A stretch of DNA of 64,000 nt from Spirochaetales bacterium (GTDB lineage Bacteria > Spirochaetota > Spirochaetia > UBA9216), in contig JAEKNX010000003.1 in the NCBI GenBank assembly GCA_016839055.1, positions 186,001 to 250,000 on the forward strand. Direction: 5' to 3'. This document shows positions 35,210-43,600 of this stretch, one piece after another. The notes beneath the pieces were generated by a model, which did not search any database, was not told the DNA's origin, and was given only the letters and a program-made list of their open reading frames with translations. Made by a program: the position numbers and the translations under genes. Numbering within the stretch: the stretch's first letter is position 1; each line of letters begins with the position of its first letter.

Positions 35210-36067
35210 TCATTGTCGAGCAAAAACTTTCCGGACAGCCGAATTTATCAATCTAAGAAGAATATACACAGCCCCGGCAAGAATAATTGTTACAGAACCG
35301 GTAGGCAGGTCAAAAATATAACTGAGACAGAGTCCCACGGATGACAGTAATATGGAAAAGATGACCGAGAGTCCTATCATCACCGACAGCCGCTTCGAAA
35401 ACATGGAAGCCATTGCCGGCGGCAGCGTAAGAAAGGCAATTACCATTACCGTCCCGACCAGAGACACCATGAGAACTACCGTAATACTGATGAGGAGCAT
35501 AATAACAACCTGAAAAATCGTAGTGTTGATACCCCTTGTCTCGGCAAACTCGGCGTCAAAGGAGATTGCCTGAAACTGGTTATAGAACAGGATACCGAAG
35601 GTCAGTATTATGACTGAAAATGCCGAGATTGTGATGAGCTGGCTCTTTCCTATCAGCAGAATATTTCCGAAGAGATAACTCATAGGATCTACATACCCGG
35701 GCGTCCTGGCCATGAACAACAGCCCCAGAGACATTCCAACAGCCCATACTGCGCCGATTACCGTATCCATGCGCTCGCTTCCATAGATCATTACAAGGCT
35801 CAGGATTCCTGATGCAAGAAGAGCAAAAATCAGGGCTCCGCCCATAGGCTGAATAAAACTGACTCCTACTACCGCGTTTAGGTAGAGGGCAAGACCTATC
35901 CCGCCGAGAACGGAGTGACTGATAGCTCCGGCTATTGAGCTCATTTTCTTGACGACGACAAATGATCCGATAAAACCGAAGGGAATGCTGCCGATAATAC
36001 CCGCGAACAACGCCATTCTTATAAAGGGAACCTCAGGATTAATCACAGCCTGGATAAAATCATGCAT
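35210..36067 (-). CDS. Zinc/manganese ABC transporter permease (ZnuB/TroC-like)
   Basis: This 285-residue integral membrane protein, with about eight hydrophobic helices, belongs to the ABC-3 permease family. It has the family segment AISHSVLGGIGLALYL, which contacts the ATPase, and ETRGINTTIFQVV further on. The start at the ATG at 36067 follows the ATPase stop by one base and has GGGGGG upstream; a longer frame would overlap the ATPase gene by 50 bases. It forms the inner-membrane channel with the ZnuC-like ATPase. Confidence 0.92.
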   Translation of the reverse strand: MHDFIQAVINPEVPFIRMALFAGIIGSIPFGFIGSFVVVKKMSSIAGAISHSVLGGIGLALYLNAVVGVSFIQPMGGALIFALLASGILSLVMIYGSERMDTVIGAVWAVGMSLGLLFMARTPGYVDPMSYLFGNILLIGKSQLITISAFSVIILTFGILFYNQFQAISFDAEFAETRGINTTIFQVVIMLLISITVVLMVSLVGTVMVIAFLTLPPAMASMFSKRLSVMIGLSVIFSILLSSVGLCLSYIFDLPTGSVTIILAGAVYILLRLINSAVRKVFARQ

Positions 36068-36068
36068 T

Positions 36069-36818
36069 TCAGACACCCCCCGCCCTGTGTTCCGGAAGAT
36101 CATGGTCATGCCGGACAACCTTCATACGGCTCCCGTACGCGGCCGTTATTACCTGGTCATCGAGTTCATCGACGGGATGCTCTCTGACAGTCCGGTTGAC
36201 ACAGAGAACCCTGTTGGTAAATTCATTAACGAAACCCAGATCATGGGTAACTAGAATTATTGTGTGATCGAGGCTCAACTTCATCAGCAGGCCGTTGAGA
36301 TGCTTCTCGGCATCGGCGTCAATACTTGCCGTCGGCTCATCAAGCAGCAGAATTTCAGGATCAGCTGCGAGGGCACGGGCAATAAGAATCCGCTGCCGCT
36401 GCCCACCGGAGAGTTCAAAAAACGACCGGTCTTCAATATTTGCGAGCCCTACAGCCGAGAGACTCTTAGCAGCGGCTATTCTGTCACCGCGTGAATAAAA
36501 ACCGAAATTCCTGATTCGACCGGAAAGCACTACCTCGAAGACGGTAATAGGATAAGAGCTGTCGAGATTTGAATACTGCGGAACATAGCCGAATACTCCG
36601 GATTTCACGCTGTTAATGGTAATCCGTCCCTTTTGAGGCTTAAGTCTGCCCATGAGAAGTTTCAGCAGAGTAGTCTTGCCTCCTCCGTTTGGGCCTATAA
36701 CCGTAATAACATCATTACGCATGATGGAAAAACCCGCATCCTCTATAACAGGCTCGTTATTATACGCAAAACTGAGCCCTTCCACCTCTATCAGGGCCTT
36801 AGACGCATCCTGTTTCAT
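36069..36818 (-). CDS. Zinc/manganese ABC transporter ATPase (ZnuC/TroB-like)
   Basis: The 249-residue protein is a standard ABC cassette with GPNGGGKTTLLKLLMG (Walker A), ELSGGQRQRILIARAL (signature), LLLDEPTASID (Walker B) and ILVTHDL (switch His). The GGG within the Walker A and the short length match the ABC-3 metal group. It overlaps the binding-protein gene by four bases and abuts the permease gene, so all three are translated from one message. Confidence 0.94.
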   Translation of the reverse strand: MKQDASKALIEVEGLSFAYNNEPVIEDAGFSIMRNDVITVIGPNGGGKTTLLKLLMGRLKPQKGRITINSVKSGVFGYVPQYSNLDSSYPITVFEVVLSGRIRNFGFYSRGDRIAAAKSLSAVGLANIEDRSFFELSGGQRQRILIARALAADPEILLLDEPTASIDADAEKHLNGLLMKLSLDHTIILVTHDLGFVNEFTNRVLCVNRTVREHPVDELDDQVITAAYGSRMKVVRHDHDLPEHRAGGV

Positions 36819-37732
36819 TTATATGCCTTCCTTATTTCAGCGGCAATTTCGCGCATACTGTTTATATAATCCGGATTAAGCGGGTTTAAGACTACTACAC
36901 TTCCGTCAACTGCGTCGGCAAGCGCCTGGACGCTTCGCTTTGAAAATTCCGGCTGGGCAAAGATTATCTTTACACCTTCTTTGTTCGCGTACTCAATTAT
37001 CTCTTCAAGTTCAGACGGTGACGGCTCACGCCCTTCAAGCTCTACTGCAACCTGCCTGAGTCCGTATTCATCGGCAAAATATCCGAATGACGGATGAAAA
37101 ACAAAGAGTACCGATCCCCGAAACGGCTCGATAGAGGCCGAGATCTCCCGGTGAACATCATCGAGTTCCGAGATAAGCTCGCGGTAGCCTGCATTAAAAA
37201 CATCTTCTGATGCCGGAGACAGCTCCACAAGTGTTTTAAGTATTATCGCTGCCTGCTTTTTCACGAGGACAGGCGACAGCCATATATGCGGATCAACAGA
37301 TCTTGCCTCATGCCCCCGGCCATCACCCTCATCATCATGAACATGGGCTTTAAGAGTCCGTTTCTCTATCCCGGCCGATGTATCCTCAATCCGGAGAGAC
37401 TTGAGCGATTCAGAAATTCTTGGAATAAATGCCTTCTCAAAAGGAACTCCAATAATAAAAAACACATCTGCACGGCTCAATGAGACTACCTGAGTAGGTG
37501 TCGGCTCATAAGTTGTGGGGCTTCTTCCGGGAAGAACCATGACATCAACTAAAACTTTTCCGCCACCGATCTTCTCTACAAAATACCTCTGCGGCAGGAT
37601 GCTTACAAAAACCCGGACTCTATCATCAATAGCCGCGGCCTTATCTTCTCTCTTTCCACCTGCAAAACACGGGACTGCCGCGAGGGACAGCATAATAATC
37701 AGACTTATAAGTGTTCCGTTTTTTTTTATCAT
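36815..37732 (-). CDS. Zinc/manganese-binding protein (ZnuA/TroA-like)
   Basis: A 305-residue exported cluster A-I solute-binding protein. The signal peptide runs to about residue 25 (AAVPCFAGGK). The cysteine there could be lipidated under the loose spirochaetal lipobox, but Pro before it is unusual. A short His/Asp-rich loop, HVHDDEGDGRGHEARSVDPH, sits where ZnuA proteins hold their metal-capturing loop and includes the DPHIW ligand. FVFHPSFGYFADEYGL gives the next ligand. Zinc is favoured over manganese by the His loop. AGGAG lies five bases before the ATG. Confidence 0.92.
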   Translation of the reverse strand: MIKKNGTLISLIIMLSLAAVPCFAGGKREDKAAAIDDRVRVFVSILPQRYFVEKIGGGKVLVDVMVLPGRSPTTYEPTPTQVVSLSRADVFFIIGVPFEKAFIPRISESLKSLRIEDTSAGIEKRTLKAHVHDDEGDGRGHEARSVDPHIWLSPVLVKKQAAIILKTLVELSPASEDVFNAGYRELISELDDVHREISASIEPFRGSVLFVFHPSFGYFADEYGLRQVAVELEGREPSPSELEEIIEYANKEGVKIIFAQPEFSKRSVQALADAVDGSVVVLNPLNPDYINSMREIAAEIRKAYK

Positions 37733-37740
37733 TTCAACTC

Positions 37741-37989
37741 CTATTCATATTCACAGCGGATATGAATCTGGTCGCATTCTGTGCATTTTTCGACGTGATG
37801 ATGCTTCATGAATTTTTCCAGATGTAATTTCTGCGCTTCACTGAGAATCCCGGAGCCGCTGCAGAGAGGACATTTATTACCGAGAGATTCAAGGATCGAG
37901 TTCCGAATAAACTCCGACTTGTTCGGAATAAGGCTCAGTGCTTCCTGAAGGTCCCTGTCTACCTTGAAGGTTATTACCTGTTCTTTCAT
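37741..37989 (-). CDS. Ribbon-helix-helix regulator with Cys/His metal motif
   Basis: The 82-residue protein starts with a ribbon-helix-helix DNA-binding fold (QVITFKVDRDLQEALSLI and KSEFIRNSILESL). A small metal-site-like tail follows, with CPLCSGSG, HHH and CTEC, four cysteines and several histidines that could bind zinc. It is first in the operon with the ZnuA/C/B-like genes. A metal-sensing repressor of that transporter is therefore likely, playing the role of Zur or TroR. The ATG at 37989 has GGAGG six bases upstream; an ATG two codons earlier is too close to it. Confidence 0.8.
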   Translation of the reverse strand: MKEQVITFKVDRDLQEALSLIPNKSEFIRNSILESLGNKCPLCSGSGILSEAQKLHLEKFMKHHHVEKCTECDQIHIRCEYE

Positions 37990-38006
37990 TTGCATCCTCC
38001 GCCCAA

Positions 38007-38021
38007 TAAAGTAATACTTTA
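38007..38021. promoter_or_regulatory. Palindrome upstream of the metal operon, candidate operator
   Basis: TAAAGTAATACTTTA is a perfect 7+1+7 inverted repeat, 18 bases upstream of the regulator's ATG. It is next to TTGACC (a possible -35 on the minus strand). It is well placed for autorepression by the ribbon-helix-helix protein. The remaining interval to 38181 is A/T-rich with no gene. Confidence 0.5.
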
Positions 38022-38181
38022 TAATACATAGGTCAACAGGATTAATCCCTATATAGGTTTTCTTAAGGAAGCTTTCAAAGTTATCCTTCGACAGGTAATT
38101 GTCTTATTCAATTTTCACGACTATTATTATTGATATTATCAATTTAATTATTCTTTTTTATTGATTTTATTAAGTTGCCGC

Positions 38182-38210
38182 TTGATTTCCCGGCGATCTG
38201 GTGATATATT
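38182..38210 (+). promoter_or_regulatory. Sigma-70 promoter of the DUF2089 cluster
   Basis: TTGATT (38182-38187), a 17-base spacer and TATATT (38205-38210). The expected start near 38217 lies three bases before the GGAGG site, which excludes the longer upstream reading frame starting at 38161. Confidence 0.65.
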
Positions 38211-38229
38211 ATCTGTGTTGGAGGATCAA

Positions 38230-38595
38230 ATGCTTCATAGCTGGAAAAAACTTACAGCACTGACGGACGGGAAAAAATTCCTAATCAGCCGCGTTACAAT
38301 TCCTGAAGACGAAATTCAAATAGAAGGTAACTTTCAGCTTCCGCCGCTGGCCGAACTGAGTATGGATGATCAGATCTTCACCGCCGCGTTTATAAAAACT
38401 CACGGCTCGATAAAACAGATGGAAGCCATCTTCGGAATCAGCTATCCTACAGTAAAAAACAGGCTGAACAGCATAGGAAATAAATTAGATATCGTCGATG
38501 TCGCGGTAGACATAAAAGCACCGATATCAAACATCCTAGACAAACTGGAACAGGGCGAGATAGATGTACAGGAAGCCCTCAAGGAGTTGGAATGA
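38230..38595 (+). CDS. DUF2089-family putative regulator
   Basis: The 121-residue protein has a helix-turn-helix-like core typical of DUF2089: PLAELSMDDQIFTAAFIKTHGSIKQMEAIFGISYPTVKNRLNSI (about residues 36-80). A C-terminal helix EQGEIDVQEALKEL resembles a SHOCT-like segment. The family is thought to be transcriptional regulators, but no function is established. GGAGG lies five bases before the ATG at 38230. It is first in a tight cluster with two small downstream frames. Confidence 0.8.
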   Translation: MLHSWKKLTALTDGKKFLISRVTIPEDEIQIEGNFQLPPLAELSMDDQIFTAAFIKTHGSIKQMEAIFGISYPTVKNRLNSIGNKLDIVDVAVDIKAPISNILDKLEQGEIDVQEALKELE

Positions 38596-38699
38596 CAGCA
38601 AACATCCATGTTCACTATCATTCTGAAGTTAAGCATTCTCTGCTTAACTTCTATCACACTACCTGCCATCCCTGGCAGGGGAAAAAGGAGTTAGCATAA
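38592..38699 (+). CDS. Possible 35-residue His-rich ORF containing two perfect hairpins
   Basis: An ATG overlapping the DUF2089 stop (ATGA) has GGAG upstream and opens a 35-codon frame starting MTANIHVHYHSEVKH, with eight further residues after a TCHPW motif. Its stop overlaps the next gene's ATG (TAATG). The same DNA holds GAAGTTAAGC/GCTTAACTTC (38625-38651) and CCTGCCA/TGGCAGG (38662-38679) stem-loops. It may therefore be a structured spacer rather than a real gene. Confidence 0.35.
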   Translation: MTANIHVHYHSEVKHSLLNFYHTTCHPWQGKKELA

Positions 38700-38971
38700 T
38701 GCTGCCTATGCTCTTAAGAATAAAGGTTAAAAATAAAGATGCGTCATTCGGATTATTCTTCCCGCTCATACTCCTCTACCTGCTGCTGCTGGTAGCAATC
38801 ATTCTCTGCGGGATAGCCTACGCCTTCATGATGCTTGCCCCGCAAAAATCAAAACAGGCAAGAACCTGGATGATGTTTGTATTTAAATCTCCCCGGCTCA
38901 TCTCGGCCGCGAGGGGAATGGAAATAATGGTTCATTCGAATGACTCGGACGTGAAAATGTTCGTCAAATAA
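38699..38971 (+). CDS. Small single-pass membrane protein of the DUF2089 cluster
   Basis: The 90-residue protein has one long hydrophobic helix (about residues 18-46, LFFPLILLYLLLLVAIILCG), with a basic N-terminal segment RIKVKNKD and a basic tail. AAGGAG lies eight bases before the ATG. It is translationally coupled to the frame upstream. It could anchor or sense for the DUF2089 protein; no family name can be given with confidence. After its stop, an imperfect long hairpin (39032-39068) precedes the next gene. Confidence 0.65.
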   Translation: MLPMLLRIKVKNKDASFGLFFPLILLYLLLLVAIILCGIAYAFMMLAPQKSKQARTWMMFVFKSPRLISAARGMEIMVHSNDSDVKMFVK

Positions 38972-39095
38972 AGTTTTTTGACAATTTATCACCCTTTCAA
39001 GTTGCAGCTCCTGTTGTCAAAAACACTTCGAAGGCTCTTTTAAAATAATTGATTTTAAAAAGGAGCCTCAAATAACTAACTATTGGAGGAAAACT

Positions 39096-39518
39096 ATGGC
39101 TGAAGAAAAAATGAGAATACTTAAAATGCTCTCCGAGGGAAAAATCTCCCCCGAAGAAGCCGAAAAACTGCTTAATGCTGTCGAAACCGGTTCAGACATC
39201 CCGGGGTCAGGCAAGTCACTGCTTAGCGCAATGGAGAATAAATACCTATACGTCCAGGTTGAGCCAAAAGAGGGGAAAAGCGCCGAGCGCGTATCGGTAA
39301 AGGTTCCCTTTGCTCTCATGAAGGCAGGCCTCAACATAGCAGGACTAATCCCAAAGGAAGCCAAGGACAAAATTAACTCTTCAATGCAGGACAAGGGAAT
39401 AGACTTCGATCTGCAGAATCTTGATCCTGCGAACATCCAGGAAATCATGACTGCCCTGGAAGAACTCACCGTAGATGTCGACACCGATGATTCTACGATC
39501 AAAGTTTACTGCAGATAA
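39096..39518 (+). CDS. SHOCT-like domain protein, 140 residues
   Basis: The N-terminus MAEEKMRILKMLSEGKISPEEAEKLL is the short SHOCT-like helical hairpin seen at the start of LiaX/YvlB-type proteins and next to DUF2089 genes. The rest (about 45-140) is a small domain containing RVSVKVPFALMKAGLNIAGLIP, also common after such motifs. It is cytoplasmic by sequence. GGAGG lies six bases before the ATG. In relatives these proteins belong to envelope-stress or anti-sigma-like circuits; the role here is inferred only from company. Confidence 0.75.
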   Translation: MAEEKMRILKMLSEGKISPEEAEKLLNAVETGSDIPGSGKSLLSAMENKYLYVQVEPKEGKSAERVSVKVPFALMKAGLNIAGLIPKEAKDKINSSMQDKGIDFDLQNLDPANIQEIMTALEELTVDVDTDDSTIKVYCR

Positions 39519-39540
39519 ACAATCAAAGCTGCATCACGAA

Positions 39541-39567
39541 AACCCGGCGCTCGACCGGGTTTTTTTA
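39541..39567 (+). terminator. Rho-independent terminator of the SHOCT-like gene
   Basis: AACCCGG (39541-39547) and CCGGGTT (39555-39561) with a seven-base loop, running into seven T. Confidence 0.92.
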
Positions 39568-39757
39568 TATTATCATCTTGATAATATATCCAATTCAGGT
39601 TATATGAGGGAACTCCAAAAGTCGGGGACTTTTGAAATTCCAACCTTAGATGTGAGTGAGTATTTTCAGCAACTTACTATGCAATAAGTATTTACTAAAA
39701 GATTGCTTAAAATACTCAAAAGCTTCTTTCAAAACTAACCGAGTTATGAAAGAAGCT
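39567..39757. repeat. Three successive inverted repeats in a gene-free stretch
   Basis: The interval 39568-39817 has no supported gene. It contains ATATTATC/GATAATAT (39567-39587), CAAAAGTC/GACTTTTG (39616-39634) and AGCTTCTTTCA/TGAAAGAAGCT (39721-39757, 15-base loop). None has a T-run. They could be regulator sites, REP-like elements or a structured RNA. Confidence 0.5.
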
Positions 39758-39817
39758 CATATAAATAAATATTCTTTTATATATAAATAATCCATAAAGG
39801 CTGCCGATCTTAATATT

Positions 39818-40645
39818 ATGAAAGCATTTGATAAATACCTTAACGCACTGCCGGTAATGCCGGATATTGCCGCTAAGATAGTAAGTATTCCTGAAGATAA
39901 TATCAATATATCCTTCAAGGATCTGGAAGAACTGATAAGGGTAGATCCAGGACTGACAACCAAGATTCTCAAGGTAGCCAACTCGGCAATGTATGCAAGA
40001 CAGACCGAGATAACCTCGCTGCAGATTGCAATTACGATGCTGGGATTCAAGACAATCAAGAGTCTTGTATTCCTAGTATCTGCTTCTAATATGTTCAAGA
40101 AGGGAAAGGAGCGTGAGTTCTACCAGTATTTCTGGAAGCACTCGATCATGACCGCCTTCCTTGCTCAGAATATAGCAATAAAAGGTGGTTTCAAACGTCT
40201 GGCCGACGAAGCCTTTCTCGGGGGACTTCTCCATGACATCGGCCGGGCCGCAATGTACCAGTCAGACAACGAGCTTTATATGAAGGTTTCGAGTGAAGAT
40301 GATGAGCGGAAATTCTTTGAGGCAGACCACCGGGAAATAGGCGAGGCAATTCTTGACAGCTGGAACTTTCCTCCAATCTATGTCGACACGGCCAGAGAAC
40401 ACAGCAGCCTGAACATAACTTCACAGTTCAAGACGGTAATTCTGATAATCTCTGCTGCCGATCTTCTCTCCGGCCACTTCAGCGATAGTACTCTCGCCGA
40501 AATTGACGACGAAAAGCTTAATGCCTTTCTTATGAGAATCAACCTGAAACCGACAGACAAGGATTTTTATATCAATGATTTTTATTCGCAGCTAAGCAAG
40601 ATGCCGTTGTTTCAGGAATGCAGCAGCCTCTTTGGTCTTGCCTGA
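39818..40645 (+). CDS. HDOD-domain signalling protein
   Basis: A 275-residue stand-alone HDOD domain (HD-related output domain). The N-terminal part has LPVMPDIAAKIV and VDPGLTTKILKVANSAMY; the centre has ITMLGFKTIKSLVFLV and FWKHSIMTAFLAQNIA. GGLLHDIGRAAM retains an HD pair, although the domain usually lacks phosphodiesterase activity. Such proteins act in regulation linked to cyclic dinucleotides, motility or surface behaviour. No ribosome site is seen. It is convergent with the PelB-like gene, so it may or may not belong to the Pel locus. Confidence 0.85.
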   Translation: MKAFDKYLNALPVMPDIAAKIVSIPEDNINISFKDLEELIRVDPGLTTKILKVANSAMYARQTEITSLQIAITMLGFKTIKSLVFLVSASNMFKKGKEREFYQYFWKHSIMTAFLAQNIAIKGGFKRLADEAFLGGLLHDIGRAAMYQSDNELYMKVSSEDDERKFFEADHREIGEAILDSWNFPPIYVDTAREHSSLNITSQFKTVILIISAADLLSGHFSDSTLAEIDDEKLNAFLMRINLKPTDKDFYINDFYSQLSKMPLFQECSSLFGLA

Positions 40646-40651
40646 CCTCCG

Positions 40652-43600
40652 CTAGGGCGTCAGGAGCCCCGGCAGCTTCAGCCCCGTACCGAGGGCGAGA
40701 GTCACCTCCCAGTATGCGTTTCCGGCATCGTTAAACGTTCCAAGTCCGTAGAGGTTGAGGTAGTACGCGTTGCTGTTCTTAACCCAGGTAAGCCCTACCC
40801 CGCCTTCCGCCTTAACATATTCGCCGTAGGCGGCATCACCGATATTCGACCAGTAACCGCCTCCGGCAGCCCATAGAACTCCTTCAAAGGCCGAACTCCA
40901 GTCCTCTGAAGGAAAAGTAAAGACCGACCGCAGAGAAGCCTTCGCCTCTATAACATTCCTCGGCGCGTAATAACCGGTGCCGGGAGAAACAAGGGAATTC
41001 TCGTAGTTAAACGACAGGCCTGGATAGAGTTTTATGATCGGGGCATCGAGGAGCGTAAACCCCAGGCTAGCATCCTGGTAAACCTGCCCCTTAATATTGT
41101 CATCAGACATAAGCTGAAGCCGTCCGTAAGTCCTGGTTGTAAGAGGCCCGAGAAAGTCCGCTTCCAAATCAATCCAGGTATTGGCATTGAGGCTGAAGTC
41201 ATTCCGCCATACGATATCCCTGTCGGGATAGAAGGTATCCATTTCAATCGAATAATCCCAGCTGCCGTCAAGAGTCAGGACCTCCCAGGCCCAGGAGGCC
41301 GACGCGCCGAATTTCGGATAAACCGAAAAAGTGCTTATAAATTCCGCCAGACTGACAGGTTCATCAAAAACATAATCGGTCTTATAATAAAGACTCTCGG
41401 CATAGATCCCGGCCCGGGGGGTAATCTCTATTCCAATAATCCCGAAACTTATAGGAATGCCGGCTTCAAGCTGATGGACCTGAAAATATCCCTTTTGTTC
41501 CCCGGAATATTCGCGGTACAGCCTCTGCTGATCAAAAACATAGCTCAGATTAAGGCCGAAGACACTGTCGAAGCTGGTACTGTAATCAAGCCGCGCGAGA
41601 TAGGAAATCTCAGCCGGAGTAGAGGTCATCAAAAAACTGCTTTTAACCTCATCGGCGTTCTGCCTTTCAAGCTGGTTATAATAATAAACGGCGTTCTCGT
41701 AAGTCGGATCCTGCTGGTAGACCTTCTTGTAGTACTTCATCGCCTCGGACCAGTTGCCGTAGCGCTGCTCTACAATTCCAAGCTTATATGTGGCAGAGAG
41801 ATTCCACGGATCAACTGCTATCACCCTTCGAAACTGGGCGGAAGCTTCTTTGTTAAGCCCCTCATCGAGATAGTAGTTTCCAAGCTCAAAGCGGATGAGA
41901 TAGGTATCCGCCTCAAGATAATAATTCGCACGCTCGAGTTTTTTCGCGAAAACTGCCGACTGCTGATTAAGAAGGCGTTCGATTTTCTGCTGGAGGCCGC
42001 GCACTTCCTTCTCGTTATCAGCAAAGATGCTTAATGCCTCAGTTGACTCCTCCAGAAGCCCCTCATAAAAAACCCCGTCCGGAGGCGAGTACCGCTCTCC
42101 AACAGCGCCAAGTTCCAAGGAAAGCCTGATATCATGCTCTACTGCTTCCAGATGAGGAAAATCAGAATAGAGTCTCTCACTTTCGGCCTGAATCAACTGC
42201 TCCCTGCGTTCATCCATATCAAGAAGCAGCGCCTGATACAGCGGGTACAGGACTCCTATCGGCAAGCCTGAGTAGTCAGCGATTTCAACCTTCTTCTCGC
42301 CGGAAACATCTGAGGCCTCCGCATCTTCGGCAGTTTCAATAATTACCATTCCTTCAGCTTTCACCGGCACCGGTGTAAGCACATCCGCCGCCCTGCCGTA
42401 CTCTTTTCCGGCAAGTCTTGCAAGCCCAAGCATGAAGGACGCAAGCTCCGGTTCGCTTTCTTTTACCGCTGAAAGCTCGTTGATGAGAAAATTTCGCTCC
42501 CAACTCCAGCGGCTCGATCTGATAACGCCGCTGAAGGCCTCATCATCAGCCTTCTCGGTTTCGAGGAGGCTCTTCATCTTCTCATCGAGTCCTTCCAGGG
42601 AGATTATCCTTTCATCCCAGAGTTCGGCAAGATACACTGCCTCAGAGACAGCATCGGCAAATTCCTGCTTCTTCTGCCTCAGTTTCTCGGCCGCTCCAGG
42701 ATCTTCAGCTCCTTCCGCGGCGGCCGCGGCCCCTTTAACCTCTGAGGCGGCAACAGAAAGCTTCCGTCTCAGAGCAGTTGAAGCCCCGGCGTAACTTCTG
42801 AAAAACTCCGACAATGCCGCGGCCATATCTGAAACCGCGAGTAGATCGGAATTTCTGCGCACAAAGGTCTCTGCCGCCCGGTACGTATGGGTAGTTAGCA
42901 CATATTTAATCTGCTCAATAGCCTCGGTCTTCATCCCGTTCCAGAAGAAGGTCTGAGCAAGCTCCTGCCTTAATTCCAGATCGCCAGGATTATCATGCAG
43001 CTTCGATTGGTAGGCGGCAATAACATTATCGCGGAGCGTGAGTTTCTCTCTATATATTTCCAGCTCATTATTAAGCCTCTCCGAAGGAACAAATGACTTC
43101 TCTATAAGCCTTCCAACAGTATCAGCCTCTTCCCGTTCTCCTGAAGCAAGGAATGACTGTTGAAGAAGAAGGTAAAACTCGAGGTAGTCCGGATACTGCT
43201 CAATAGAAAACTTGTAAACATCACGGGCATATTCCGGGTAACCATTCGCCTCTTCAATACTGCCGAGTTCCCGGAGCCTTGCCGGATCTTCGGACGCGAG
43301 TCTCCGGGCAGTACTGAAAGTTTCTTCCGCCTCGGTGTTCTTCGCCATCCAGAGATAGGTCAAGCCAAGATTTACAAGTATATTAAGATCATCAGGGAAT
43401 CTCGCGATTCCTCTCACAAAAAAGTCGATTGATTTTGCATAGTTTGCAGTCCAGGCAGCGACCTTTCCGGCTTCCGACCAGAGAACGTTATCATCGGGAT
43501 AAACAGTCAGCGCCCGCTCATACAGGGCAAGGCTCTCATTAACATCACCCTTCCACAGCCTGTTCTTTGCGGCCAGCACTATTGGATAGGGGTCTGAGGC

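Noticed and set aside
39475-39687. A 70-codon frame after the SHOCT-like gene
   Set aside because: It crosses the gene's end, its terminator and a hairpin, with no ribosome site.
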